Part shown: in pieces, positions 30,190 to 42,080 of the stretch
Layout of the letters: the number at the start of each line of letters is the position of its first letter
Numbering within the stretch: position 1 is the first letter of the stretch
DNA from: Cladosporium sp. IMV 00045
Lineage: Eukaryota; Ascomycota; Dothideomycetes; Cladosporiales; Cladosporiaceae
Direction of reading: 5' to 3'
Length of the DNA stretch: 51,677 bases
NCBI GenBank assembly: GCA_001931905.2
Contig: MSJI02000747.1
Location: forward strand, 1 to 51,677
Made by a program: the position numbers and the translations under genes
The notes under the pieces: model-generated
The model's database searches: none
Told to the model about the DNA's origin: nothing
Seen by the model: the letters and a program-made list of their open reading frames with translations, nothing else

Positions 30190-31281
30190 ATGTCTTTCTC
30201 TCCCGTTCCCACGCAGGCTGAGAATGCCGCCGCCCTGGAGCACTTCATCTACCTTGACGTTTCGCAAGAAATGGTCTCATACCTCGCACACAAGGCGTCT
30301 CAGGTGATCCGTTGCGAGGACTCTTCATCGATCTCAAACAAGGCCATGCCTCCCACTCCTCCCACCACCCCTCCTCAGGACTCCGCAGACGCCTTCGACC
30401 CCTCTCTGCCTTCCGTCGAGCTCTTCATCAGCACCCTCGTCACCCGCTCCCACGTCCAGGTCCCCACTCTCATGACCTCTCTCGTCTACCTCGACCGCCT
30501 GGCGCAAAGACTCCCTCCCGTGGCCAAGGGCATGCGCTGCACCGTCCACCGCATCTTCCTCGCCTCCCTCATCCTCGCCGCCAAGAACCTCAACGACTCC
30601 TCCCCCAAGAACAAGCACTGGGCGCGCTACACCACCGTCCGCGGCTACGACAGCTTCGGCTTCAGCATCACCGAAGTCAACCTCATGGAGAAGCAACTCC
30701 TCGGCCTCCTCGACTGGGACCTCAACGTGACCGAGGCCGACCTCTTCCACCACTTTGAACCCTTCCTCGCCCCAATCCGCAGCTGGCAAGCTCACGAGGC
30801 CGAGAAGCGCCTGCGCGAAGAGCGCGCCGCCCTCGAGCAGCAACAACTCGAACTCGCCCAGCACCACCTCCGCTCCGCCATGGACGTCTCCCGCTACGCC
30901 GACCCCACCGTCTCCGAGTACGCCCAGCGCGCCTACTACGCCAGCAGCAGCCGCAGCAGCAGCGCCTCGTCGCGCACGCCCTCCCTCTCCCCCCCGACCC
31001 GCAGCCACTCCGCGTCTTCCTACGCTTCCAGCTCCTCTTCCACCTCGCCCGCCAGCATCAGCTCCAGCTACAGCTGCGACGCCGCCGAGCCCAGCGTGCA
31101 CATCCACCACGAGCCCGCCTCGTCCATCGTCCACGTCCAGCCCGCCGCCAAGCACCACGTCCCCATGAGCATGGCGTCCGCCATCGAGGCCCAGCCCGTG
31201 AAGAAGCAGAAGAGCGGCAACATCTTCTCGCGCTTCTTGCCGACTATGACTTCCTCGTCTCGCGTGCCTGCGCAGTACTAG
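30190..31281 (+). CDS. Pcl/Pho80-type cyclin (Pcl1/Pcl2, Pas1-like)
   Basis: An intronless 363-residue protein. Residues ~80-190 are a cyclin box of the Pho80-like type: [56 protein letters not shown] and [11 protein letters not shown], ending [21 protein letters not shown]. The [11 protein letters not shown] and [14 protein letters not shown] blocks are typical of Pcl1/Pcl2-like G1 cyclins and S. pombe Pas1, which partner the Pho85-type kinase and act at G1/S and in polarity. A charged helix follows ([17 protein letters not shown]), then a Ser-rich low-complexity tail ending [14 protein letters not shown]. Codons are strongly C-ending. The long upstream region fits a tightly controlled gene. 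Start is the first ATG of the frame. Confidence 0.88.
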   Translation: MSFSPVPTQAENAAALEHFIYLDVSQEMVSYLAHKASQVIRCEDSSSISNKAMPPTPPTTPPQDSADAFDPSLPSVELFISTLVTRSHVQVPTLMTSLVYLDRLAQRLPPVAKGMRCTVHRIFLASLILAAKNLNDSSPKNKHWARYTTVRGYDSFGFSITEVNLMEKQLLGLLDWDLNVTEADLFHHFEPFLAPIRSWQAHEAEKRLREERAALEQQQLELAQHHLRSAMDVSRYADPTVSEYAQRAYYASSSRSSSASSRTPSLSPPTRSHSASSYASSSSSTSPASISSSYSCDAAEPSVHIHHEPASSIVHVQPAAKHHVPMSMASAIEAQPVKKQKSGNIFSRFLPTMTSSSRVPAQY

Positions 31282-32140
31282 ACTTGTGTCATGCAGTGGC
31301 TGCAGATTTAATTTTTCAACTTTGGACTTTTGGGTTCTCACGGCGTTCTGGGCAGACGAAAAAAGTCATCATTCGAACACTGATGGATTTTCGCGACGAA
31401 AAAGAGAGACTTCACGGCAGATTCTTTCTCACGCGAGACATCATCATTGGGCTGTACTGGACTGGCAAGGCAAGGAAAGGGAAAGGGAAAGACTCGACTG
31501 GCGCGAGCTCTTCCTTTTTTCAATTGGGGTGGGGTTAGAGGAGGGCATGACTGGGGGAGTTTTTTGAAGGCAACAAACCATGATACCACACTTGTTTCTT
31601 TTATTATTATTGACTATTGCATGACGGAATGGGCGTTTTCTTGGGATTTTGGGATTTTTTTTTTCTGTTATTCAAGCGAAGCGAAGTGAAGTGATCAGAG
31701 ACTGTTTGAGCTGGATGATAGATACCTATTGGAAGGATGGAGGGGGATGAAGGGGAAGAATTAAGATAAAAAAAAAAGCTTTTTTTATTCAAAAACAATT
31801 GAAAACATTTTAAACAATTACCTTACCTGTACCTATTCGCGTGAGTTCTCATTTTTGGCTGTCATTTAGACAGACAGACAGACCTCACCTGTGTCAATCA
31901 ATACCAGCCGGAGCCAAGCCCTCGACATTGTTGTGCCTGTGGCGGTCGGCGTCGATCGCATTGGACTACCTCCTCAGCAGATGTGGAATTTATCATCATC
32001 ATGGGTTCATTTGTCTGCTGCGTTCCCTCGATCTCGAATAATTCCAAGGTACTGAAGCCGAGCCAGTAGTGCTTTTTACAAATTTACATGAAAAATTGAT
32101 CTCTCGCCCTCCTCATCGAATTCCCTCAATTCGAACACCA
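31282..32140. other. cyclin 3' flank, no gene seen
   Basis: AT-rich with long T and A tracts (for example 31650-31665 and 31767-31797). Probably holds the 3' UTR and the 5' flank of the tRNA gene. Confidence 0.6.
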
Positions 32141-32252
32141 GGTGAGATGGCCGAGCGGTCTAAGGCGCTAGCTTAAGGCGATATCACTTTCCGAGTGGTA
32201 TTCCTGCATTCGCTAGTCCGAAAGGGCGTGGGTTCGAATCCCACTCTCATCA
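32141..32252 (+). tRNA. tRNA-Leu, anticodon AAG, with a 32-nt intron
   Basis: The acceptor arm GGTGAGA pairs with TCTCATC (one G-T), with discriminator A at 32252. Box A is TGGCCGAGCGGTCTA and box B is GGTTCGAATCC. The anticodon stem is CTAGC with GCTAG at 32212-32216, and the loop is TTAAGG plus C after the intron, giving anticodon AAG at 32175-32177. The intron is 32179-32210, one base after the anticodon, the normal place in eukaryotes. A long variable arm (TCCGAAAGGG) is as expected for Leu. CCA is not encoded. Confidence 0.95.
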
Positions 32253-33600
32253 ACATCTTCTTTTGCATTTTTTTTTGGTCTGTTGCGGGGATGGTGTTTA
32301 AAAGGAGGGGTGATGCTTTTGCTTTGCGAGTTGGGTCTGGCAGGGATGTGGGAGCAAGAGAGCATCGAGTGAACGCGAGATGTCAGCCTTTCTGGATTTT
32401 TTTTTTTTTTTTTTTTTCCCTCTCACGAAACCTTTCGGAGCTGGTATTTGATTCGGCGGGAGTCGATGGCGCTATCGTGTACCGTCGATGTGCTAGAGCG
32501 AAGAGCCATCAATGAGCTTTGGGGATGTTTCGAATTCGGCCGTCGTCCTTGAGGTTTCGAGAAGGGGTAGTGATCGTGCGTGGAGAAAGGTGATGGAAAG
32601 GGATGTTGGCGTTTTCCATCAGCATCAGGAGAGGAGCGGCGCGGGTGTTTGAGTGACTTGCAAAGCGGGCCTCGAGTGCTTAGAAGATATGTAGAAGATG
32701 GGGGTGTCACTGAATGATGGCAGAATAGCTGAGCTGGAGTCTGCGCGCGCGGCATCTTGAACTGTCAAGTTTCACGAAGGGCTGAGGAGACGGGCTCACG
32801 TTCGTCGCGCATTCGAGCAGTAGCAGGGTGCGAAGGCAATGCTCCTCGACACGACACGAGACAAACAAGCGAGAGAAGAAATAGAGATCGGAGATCACGC
32901 TCGGGCTTCAATAGTGTTTTATTCGTTTTCTCATTACCTACCCAGGATCCATCTGCTTGTCTGTCTTCAAAGCGCAACCTCACGGAAGCGCGCGAACCCA
33001 AAAATGAAACGGGAATACCTCACTTCGCAGAAGGAAGGTACCTTGGGCCCTTCAAGTGACACGACAGAGAAGTTGTTAAAAGAAGAAACCTTCCACCCCA
33101 GAAAATGCGCAGAGCCGTGCCAAAATGAATACCAACCAAGCTCCCTGATGCTCTTGAAATGCGTGCCGTTGGCCTGCCAGAGAGTGTGATGGATGTGTGT
33201 ACCAAGTTGAGAACGTTCCGTTGTTGCGAGTTTCCAGGTGTCGGAAGGGGAATTAGTGTATGCTGTTTTGGATATTGATGCTGTGTGGTTGAGTTGAGCT
33301 TCTTGCTGATGTCTGTGTGAGGCGGTGTTGGGGTAGTCTGATTGGGGTAATTAAGGGCATGGGGAAAGTAGTGGGGGTGATGGTTGCCCGCAGTTGATGT
33401 GGACAGTGTTGTGCGCTTGTTGGTGATCAGGTTGATGTTGAATTCAGACCTGATGCTGCGCGCCAGAAGGGGGTTTTTTTTGTGAGTTTTGTTGGTGATG
33501 CTCGTTCCATGTGAGTGTTTGGCGAAAGCAGTAGTGTTGGACAGCCGCTTTCGTAGGAGGATGATGATGTGAAGGGTAAAGAGAAGCTGGTAAGAGCACC
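32253..33600. other. 1.3-kb intergenic region
   Basis: Contains a 21-base T run at 32397-32417. No gene recognised. The right end is the 3' flank of the YTH gene; a T/G-rich stretch around 33240-33490 is likely its 3' UTR. Confidence 0.55.
32261..32276 (+). terminator. Pol III terminator of tRNA-Leu
   Basis: T4 at 32261-32264 followed by T9 at 32268-32276, eight bases after the tRNA 3' end. Confidence 0.75.
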
Positions 33601-36600
33601 TTACTTGTACTCGAACCTTTCGTGAAGCCCAATGCCGCCGTGGTAGCTCATCTGAGAGACATCGCGGGTTTGCTGAGGGCGGATGTAGAAACGCCCGCGC
33701 GGCGAGAAGACGTCGTCGTCATTGTCAGCAGCGCCGACCTGGGATTCAACGTCGTTGGAAGAGTCGTTGTCGAAGGATGAATCGTTGCCGGAGTACTTGT
33801 CACCGCTGGAGGAACCGTACTGCGGCGTCGGGGCGAAGATGTACTCGCTACCCGGGAAGCGCATGTTGGGTTGCTGTTGCATGTTGCTGTAGGGGTACTG
33901 CTGCGAGCCGACAGGCTGACTATGCTCAAGAGGTGGGCTGGCGAGGATTTCCTCGACGTTTGCTCTAAGACGAGCGTCGAAGGAACCAGTGAAGCCTCCA
34001 CGGTTTGGGTCGACGATACCGCCGCGGCGGTGGCGACGGACTTGGCTCATGTGGGTAGGCTTGTCGTCGCCCTGCTTGGATGCGGAACGAATGAACTTGC
34101 CGTTCTCGTCGTATTCCGGGCAGATAATCTTCTCTTCAAATCCCTCACTGGGATGAGAGAACTCACTGGAGTTGATTGGATCGCTTGGGCTGATGGGTGC
34201 ATCGTCGACGGTCTCCTGAGCGAGATCGCCGCGAGCTTCTTCATGCTCTCTCTCGGTGGTCTTCAACTGTACCTCCAGAATACTCTTTCTGGCGAAATGG
34301 TATTTGTGCTGGGTCTCTATCCCAGCCAGAAGTCCTCTGCGATCCTCGTCGTTGTCCTGAGTGTCCTTCAGCTCCGCGCGAAGGATGCTCATCTGGACAT
34401 CAAGCACCGAGACCTGTGCGTCATGGTACTTGTGCTGTTCCTGGCAGCTTAAGAGGCGGTTGATCCTGTCTTCGTCGAACTTAGCGTCTAATTTTGGGAC
34501 CATGGCTTTATTCTTGCCAGCGAGTGGCTCTGATGACGCGGTCGCGCGCGTCGGAGTCCTCGCAACCCAGTCTTCAACGGTGGGCGAAAAGCCCAAGCGG
34601 TTGCTCGTGTAGCCAGGGATGCGGCTGGGGTCGAACTCGACAGCCTGAGCACGAAGGCGCTGGGCGGAGCCTTTCTTGGGGGTAATGCCGTCCTCTTCCA
34701 GTGGGATCATGGCCGGCATTGACTGGCTGTGTTTGATCGGGCTTCCAGTCTTGACGTCGCCTTTCAGGCTTGACTGGAAGGCCTTGGGAGTTTGATCACG
34801 GTTGGCAGCACGAGCAGACTGGGGGACCGAGCGAACGAGATTGCCTCCGCTGAGACCCTTGCTCTGCGACATTTGCGCAGAGGGAGTAGCAAATCCTTGC
34901 ATCGGCTGCTTCGGCGCGCTCTGGCGCTGCGAGAATACTGCGGTTTCCACGTTCTCCGAGGAATTGGCAGGAGATGGCAGATGGGTGGGGTTGGCAGGCA
35001 TCTGCGGTGGAAGCATGCCTTGAGCATGGCCGTTGTTGAAGGTAGCACCCGAGCCCGTTGACGGCTGGTTGGTGAAGGCTGCTGCCTGCTGGACATGACC
35101 GCTGTGCTGCCACTGACCGACATGCATATTGCTCTGTTGGCTGATATTGCCGCTCGGATTGCGCCAGTTGGTGTCGATGGAGAGTCCAGGCCTTCGGAGG
35201 TCACGCATGTGTAGCAGACCACGAGTTGCGGGGAAATCATTCTGAGATCCATAGCCCGGATAAAAATTAGTTTGGCGCTTCTGCTGAAGTCTTCTGGCGT
35301 CTTCAGCCTTTTTGGCCTCTTGGAAGCCTGGGAAGCTTGCGAGCAGACGTTCATCGGCAGTCGTGAAGGATGTGCCAGATGTAGCAGATCGAGCAGAGCT
35401 TGAAGCACGTTCGTGGGTGCTGTCAGTCAACTGGAAGCGTGGCGGCGACGCCACTGGTTGGCTTGGGGTTGACCTCAGAATGCCCTGGCGGTGAGGTGCG
35501 ACAGGGGTTGGGCTGTTGTCGCTCGCTGGAGCGGTGAAATCGAAGTTGTTGCGGCCATTCTGGCGCCATGGCTGTGTCTGGATGGCACGACGATCAGTGC
35601 CGCTCCATTGCCGACGATTGCCGCTGCGATGAATCGACGGTCGCGTGGCTGAACGAGGGTCGTTGCGCTTGCTATTGTTTGAGCCAAAGCTGCTCGCGCT
35701 GTACGAGGTGTTCCCGCTGCTTGTAATGCGAAGTTGCGACTTGTACGACACCTCCATTCCACTGCGGAAGTTGATCAAACACGAGCTCAGAACGGGGTGC
35801 TCGATATAAATCTTGGTGACGTGGTAGCCCGTGTTGTTGTGGTACAGCATAGAGTTCCACATGTTAGCAACAGGCTGCCCGTTGTTCTTGTGCTTGATGT
35901 GATTGACTAGCTTGAAAGGCACGTCTTTGATGTAGATGAAGGTAAGGTCGATGACCCTATGGCTCAGTCAGTAGGTGTTTACATTGGAAGACGCAATGAG
36001 CGCATTGAAACATTACCCTTCACAGTTTGCCTTGGTCCAACCAGGCATCGAGCCCACTTTCACACCCGAATTGACCTCGGCCAGGGCACAGAACTCCTTG
36101 CATCCGCTGATGGAGAACAGCATGAAGACCCGCTGACCGTCGCGCTCGTTCCAAATCTGATTTAGGCGCTGGTTGCAGGTCCGCAAATTGGTCACGTGGC
36201 CAGACTTGATTGCATAATGCATGTCTCCTAGCTTGTCGACTTTCATGCAGATGACTCTAGCCTGTCTTTTTGTTAACACAGAAAAAGGACGGCGACGGGC
36301 AGGGAGTTACATACCTCAAGCGGCATCAGGAAGGTCTCTGGGTTGACGTGAGAGTAAATTTTTGCAGCGTCGGTGAAAGTCTCCAAGTTAGCCTCAGACT
36401 CCATACTCGTCAGCCTCTGGATGGAGTCTGGGTGGACGGCCTGCGTCCAAACGACTGGCTCGGATGGCATTGGGTAATCGGAGTCTACGCTGGAAGCGAC
36501 TAGGGATATTCCGTTGGAAGAGGTGGGGTTGCGTGCGGAGGAGCGAGCGGAGGTGGGCTGCACTGCGGTAGAGTTGGTAGTGGGTGTGTGCGGAGAGTAG

Positions 36601-36680
36601 TTGCCAGCCATTTCATCTGCGCTCGCTAGAAGACTGTCGTTGCTGTGACCGAGCAGGCGGTCGTCGCCGTTGTGGTTCAT
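33601..36680 (-). CDS. YTH-domain RNA-binding protein with long disordered C-terminus
   Basis: Three exons on the minus strand: 36680-36315, 36261-36017 and 35956-33601, with introns of 53 nt (GTATGT...CAG) and 60 nt (GTAATG...TAG). The spliced protein is 988 residues. The YTH fold spans about residues 123-250 across the exon junctions: ARVICMKVDKLGDMHYAIK, NQRLNQIWNERDGQRVFMLF, SISGCKEFCALAEV, the MPGWTKANCEG turn, then VIDLTFIYIKDVPFKLVNHI and KNNGQPVANMWNSMLY. YTH proteins bind N6-methyladenosine in RNA through an aromatic cage. Here the first cage position is Val145 and the third is Cys202; only Trp197 remains. The rest is Gln/Asn/Ser-rich, with a short coiled-coil-like repeat (QHKYHDAQVSVLDVQ near 711 and QHKYHFARKSILEVQ near 753). 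The start MNHNGDD is the first reasonable ATG; the frame is open further upstream. Confidence 0.82.
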
Positions 36681-39210
36681 ATTGTTGCGGCCGGTGAGTA
36701 GCGCGAGCGCGCAGTCACAAAGCGTGCGCGCGGCGACTGCGCAAGGCCAGGCGCAAGAGCCTTGACTCTGTACTCTCCGGAGGACGACGAGTTGCCGAAG
36801 AGTGCGTGTTGTAGAGGTTAACCTGGTTGTTCTAGAGGTGAGTACGGTCAGCTCTGAGCTACCGAGTGTGGGTACGGATGTGAGTGGGAGCGCAGTGCAT
36901 GTGAGTGGAGTGGATGCGCAAGCACAGAACCTTTGCGAATGTAAACAATTTAGCACCCCCGCACGGTGAGGTGAGATTGGCTCGAGATGCTGTGGCGCGA
37001 GAAGGGTCTGTGCTGCACGCAATTAAAATGGCGCAAGATGTTTCTTCAGTAGGAAGGAGCGACCGTATGTCGTGGGTCGGCAGTATGTTGTATCCAGTAG
37101 GTTGTTGGCCACTGTAGCCGGTCGATTCAACTCACCACAGACTCAGATGCGACATCAGTTGTTGAGATTGTTTGCTCAGAAGTACTTGAAGTGTAGGGAA
37201 TCACTTGACCACCAGGAACCGTCGAAGATCTGCATTGGTCGATTGGTCGCTGTGGACAGCTGACCATGAGCTCAGGGCCTCTGAGCTCTGCGTCTCCACA
37301 GGCATGCAGTGCAATCTCCACAACCACCAGCCCCGTGGCGAAGAGTGCATTCACATCCGGTCGAAAGACTCCAAACCGAACAGCGGCCAATGATACAGCG
37401 TCAGAACCCCTGGACTCCGAGTGAAGTGTAGTGGCCTCCAAAACATTACCAGAGCATTGTCCACAGCGAGGACTGCTGGAAATCTCAGACTCTGTCCAGG
37501 AATCAGCTGCTCGGGGCTGCTCACCAATACGCAAGGGAAGTCCGCTGATGGTAGCACCTACGTATGTTCTGGTGATGGTAGCAGCTTAAAAGAAAGCTTC
37601 CAATGGCAGAACAAGCTTGGATCGAAAATGGTCGCACTTTCGAATTTATGGGAGAATCATGGTCCTGGTAAAAGCACATCCTGTGATAAAGCAGCAAACC
37701 CTTGCTCTTCAGCAACTTCAATGGATATTTGGCGCTTCCCTTCGAACGCGCTTCCGTTCGAGGGGCTCGAGATACAATTCATCGACCCCCCGGAAAATCT
37801 GCCAGGAAGTCGTATGATACTTTGTACTTTGCCCAAGCGGTGCTCAAGGGTTCTTTCCAAGACTATGCTTGTATAGAAATGCCGATGAAGTGTATCTAGC
37901 TGTCGTTGGCGTAGGTGTTGGCGTTGATGGAGCTTAAGTGACGAGCATCATTGGACTTGTGCTCATCAAATGAAGTATTCCAACGTCTCATCAACACACT
38001 GACTTTTCTCAACGTCAGAAAGACTGCCATTGTATCAATTGCAAAAGTGCTTGTCGAAGTGATGTATCTTCTCTGCTGACAGGTATGAGGTGAAGTCTGT
38101 CGTCGCCTCCCGAGGAATGCCGAGCTGACCCGAAAAGCATGGTGTCTCAGCACCAGCGAATGCCTTACCATTCCAGCTCTTCATCATCAGCATCTGTCGT
38201 GGCGATACTACTTTGAATTGTTCGAGATTCTCTTTTTGCTTTGAGTGTTTTCCTTTGCTGTGGATGTTTTGCTCACGTCTTAGGGTGCAATGTCGACGCG
38301 TCGTCAGCTGGTGTACTTGGAAGGCCGAAGAAGCTTCTTCGAGCGTCAATATCAGCAGGATCATTGCTTGAGAGTTGTTTATCATGGCGAGAATGATGAA
38401 AATGGCGTTTTGGCCATGGGGGCCGGGCGAAATCGATGAAAGATCGCGACTTCGATGCTGGGGAAGACCCTGTGCCTCTTTTCAGCTGTCGGTAAGTGAT
38501 GGACTGTCGGTATACCATATTCTTTAGCGCTTTGCACGTCCATTGCTGTTGTGGCATTCGGTTGCGGTCCTGCAGATGTCCCCAAGGTATTGATAAGCTT
38601 GTATAGTGCGTATCGCAGCGAACAGACGCTGGCACAAACTTGACGGGTGGCTGCATTGCTCTGCAGGCCTGCAACCTGGCGACAAACGGAGAGACTGATA
38701 TGCTTGTGGCATGCCAATGAAGATGTAAAATGGAGAGAAGAATCTCTGAGGCGCTCAAAAGCATTGCAATATGTATTGATGGGAGTGAGTGAGAGACAAG
38801 TGATGAGGGCGAAGCTACACGTGCAAGGTGAAAGGGGGCTGGGTCAATTGGGCACATGCTATTGTTTGTTCTGACGTTATGTAGGCTCGCCGTTTGATTG
38901 TCAATCAGATTCCCATCACCAACTCCGATTGAGGTGTGCTAACAAGCTGCGTGGGCTCAACGAACGCTTCGGGATGTTGAGCAGCCCAGCGCTTCTTTCC
39001 TGCGTCGCTCCTTCCTCCAGCCCACGACACTCTATTTCAACCTCACCCTTGCGTTCCTCTTTGCTTACTCACGTACCAGCATCGTCTCGTCATCGCATCT
39101 CATCATTTCCATCATTTTGGTGCGTCTTTTTCGGCTGGAATCACCCGGCCCCTTCATCGCCTCCGCCGGATCCACCAGCGAATACCACGCCAGACGACGC
39201 AGACGACGAC
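36681..39210. other. 2.5-kb divergent intergenic region between the YTH gene and HOP1
   Basis: No recognisable gene on either strand; the longest frames lack domains and splice support. Includes a perfect dyad GAGCTCAG-GGCCT-CTGAGCTC at 37268-37288. The final ~240 bases are open in frame with HOP1 and carry upstream in-frame ATGs (for example near 38974), so the HOP1 start could lie further left. Confidence 0.5.
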
Positions 39211-41653
39211 ATGGCCAACGTACAACTTGTCCGGCAGCGCGATATCCAACGCAACCCGATTACCATGACCAAAGTGGATCAAGCGCAGAGTCTGCAGCTC
39301 GTGCAGACCATGCTCCATGGAGCGATGAGCACACTGACTTACAGCCGGGGATTGTTTCCCACGAAGGCCTTCAAAGTGTGCTTCTACGACAGCCAAGATA
39401 CGACGATCCCCTACGAGACCTTCGCAAAAGGCGCGCTGCCCACCCTCAAAGCCGAAGCGATTTCGCCAAGCACAAAGGTGCCTGTGTTGATGCGGCAGCA
39501 GAGCAGGCGCGCGGATCAGTTTCTTGACTGGCTTGTAAGCAACCACGCCGGATTCTCACCCATAACTACCAGCAATCGCATGCTGACTGATCGCAGGAGA
39601 AAGGCGTTTTCCAAGAGATTGAGTCCGGCAAGCTTCGCGCTGTTCAAATCTTCATACACCCGCACCATGAGCTTCGTCACCAGGTGCTCGAAACGTACAC
39701 TTTTACCGTTCATTACACCACTAAAGGGAATGGGAGAAGAGCCCCAAGTGGTCTGACTGCAAGCACTTCGGGTGAGGAAACTGCTACTATGGAAGCCACC
39801 AACATTGCCCTTCAACAACTTCTGCGCAAATTGGCACAAACGTGCGAAGATCTTCCAATCTTACCAGGTGAGTGTACTCTGATAAGCCTCAAGACCTTTA
39901 TTGATATGTAAGACAGCCAAACGAATGCTTTCTATGGGGCTTGTCTACGAAGGTAGACTTTCACGCGTCACGCCTGTCGCAGGGTTTGGCCCTGATGAAG
40001 GGGGCGATCTGTCGTTTCCTACCATCGAAGGCTGGCGTGTTGCTACAGAGTCATGCGAGCTCGCTTCGGGTCATCACAGGTAAGTGATCTTCAAAGATTG
40101 CACTGAAAGGCGCTGACCATTTCCTAGCTCCCACCTGAAGATTACTGGATTGCAACCTGACCAAGAACACCTGGACATCAGCCAGGTCTCACAGCTGCCA
40201 AAAGACCTCAGATTTGCCCTCAATACATCGCGATACGACGATGTATTGTCAATGCCTCCACCCGTTACTCTACCACGCCCACAAAGCAATTCGAAAAGGG
40301 CTCGCGAAAACACATCAAAGCGAAGCTCTCAGCAAGCAGGTCACATTCGAGACTCTTCGGTAAGTGGTATAGACGGAAACCTGGAGGCATCAAGGGAGCA
40401 AGTCAACGGCAAAGAAGAACCAACGCGTTCCATCCTTACCAGACGGATGAACAGCGAAATAGGACGGATGATGCAGCCGGAGCAGATCACGCAGGGAGAT
40501 ACACAAACGCAGGGCAACTATTTTGCTCCGACGACAACGTTCGAAGATGAAGACCTTGTCACTGCCACCCCAACGACGGTGCACACGCCTTCCACCAGAG
40601 CTGCCAGAAAATCATCAAACACCAACGAAGGCGCGTTTTCGCTCCTCCCGAGAAAGAGACGAGATCTCATGCAGCGCAAAAAACATCTTACAAAGACGGC
40701 AAGGGAGATTGCCGAAAAGGCAGGCGCGTTGACGCAGACGGGACAATACGTTCTCTGTCAATGCGGCTTTGGAGGAGAAGAAGGTGACATGGTACAATGC
40801 TCGGTCTGCGACACCTGGCAACACTTGCACTGCTGCGGGTATGTCGGAGAGAACGATCCACGTCTTCCTGAAGATCACTACTGCTACTGCTGCCTTGTGG
40901 ACGATACGGATGCCCTGAGGGCGATCCAAGAGCTCGCTATTGAGCGCCGGGCTCTGTTCTACGTGTTCCATTTTGGAATGAGGTCTAAGGCGGACATGAC
41001 CAATGTCTTGGGTAAGCACAGAAGACTGACAATTCCTGTGAGTATGTGCTAACGAAATTGATCATCTAGGACTCAGCAAGCAGAAGGGAACCGACCTACA
41101 CAACATGATCGTCGGCGGCAAATTCGTCGAAGCGGCGGTGAACTCTCACAAACCCGGATATAGAGTCACCGGCAAAGCGCTTTGGGTTCCTGTGCAAGAC
41201 AAAGGCAAACTCCGCGAGATGCTCGACATGTATTTCGACCCCATGACCGCGGTAAGCCAACATTACGAGCTGCCATCTGGAGACGCCCGTGTTGGTTCGA
41301 TTGCTGCAGACATCAATGTGCAATCTCTTCTAGCCATGAGGGCGGACCTGCCTGAGCCTGTTACCAGGAGAGTTAAATCTGGTGAACGTACGCCAATGTC
41401 CAGCTCCGAACAGCCTACTTCGGAGACCCTGGTAGCCCCAGTGTCAGATGCTCTTGTCAACGCATCTGCATCACGGAGCTTGAAGCGCAAGGCAGCCACA
41501 GAAGGGGTCGAAGTTGCGACTTTCGCCACTCCTTCGACTACGAGGCAGAACTTCTCAAGCCTCAAGTCATTGATGGTGATCGATGCTGGAGGAAATTCGA
41601 GCCCGTTGTCCGGGCAGGGCAGCGTGCAAAAGTCACGAAAGTCAAGACGCTGA
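39211..41653 (+). CDS. HOP1: Hop1-type meiotic axis protein (HORMA + PHD)
   Basis: Five exons: 39211-39534, 39597-39867, 39917-40079, 40128-41011 and 41070-41653. Introns are 62, 49, 48 and 58 nt, all GT-AG; the last has a GCTAAC branch-like site. The product is 741 residues. Exons 1-3 form a HORMA domain: QSLQLVQTMLHGAMSTLTYS, RGLFPTKAFKVCFYD, then EKGVFQEIESGKLRAVQIFI and LETYTFTVHY. A PHD-type zinc finger lies at about residues 462-510 (CQCGF...MVQCSVCDTWQHLHCCGY...YCYCC). Hop1 assembles on meiotic chromosome axes and promotes interhomolog break repair through Mek1. The start MANVQLVRQRD follows an acidic GACGACGAC stretch; upstream in-frame ATGs are possible but lack homology. The region between the domains is Ser/Thr-rich with SQ/TQ-type sites. 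Confidence 0.92.
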
Positions 41654-42080
41654 CAATAGTGCCGCCGAACCATCAGTGTACAATGAAAGATCGCAAAAAG
41701 GCCGAAATTCGCTTTCGGGGAGCATTGAGTCGCAAGACGAAGAGTGTTGAAATGCAAGGTACAGAACAAGCACTTGGTGGCTTTTTGCTCGGGGAGTTGG
41801 TCGATGAAAGTGTACGATAGAAGATAGCCTGAACGAAATCAAATGAACGCAACATTGGACGGAATGGAATCTTGAGTCGTACTCGTTGATAATCTATTGA
41901 TCGTGATGTGAAAACTCAAAATGACAGACCAAAATGTGTTCTTGTCTAGAATAATGCGATTTGATCGACTCACGTGCTTTCGTGCAACAGCGCGCGCGAA
42001 CTTCATCAAAACACCACCTCGGCTTCTCAACTTTCCATCCAACATCAACAAATAGAAAAGAGAACTACACCTGACCGACA
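41654..42080. other. intergenic, HOP1 3' flank and p27 promoter
   Basis: No gene recognised. The last ~100 bases before the dynactin start are CA-rich with little G, a common fungal 5' UTR appearance. Confidence 0.55.

Noticed and set aside
30334..31341. 335-codon minus-strand frame opposite the cyclin
   Set aside because: Product is Gly/Val/Glu/Ala-rich, caused by the C-ending codons of the cyclin; no domain.
37421..38857. Open frames in the YTH-HOP1 spacer (for example 37421-37876 plus, 38273-38857 minus)
   Set aside because: No domain, no supporting splice chain and ordinary noncoding composition.
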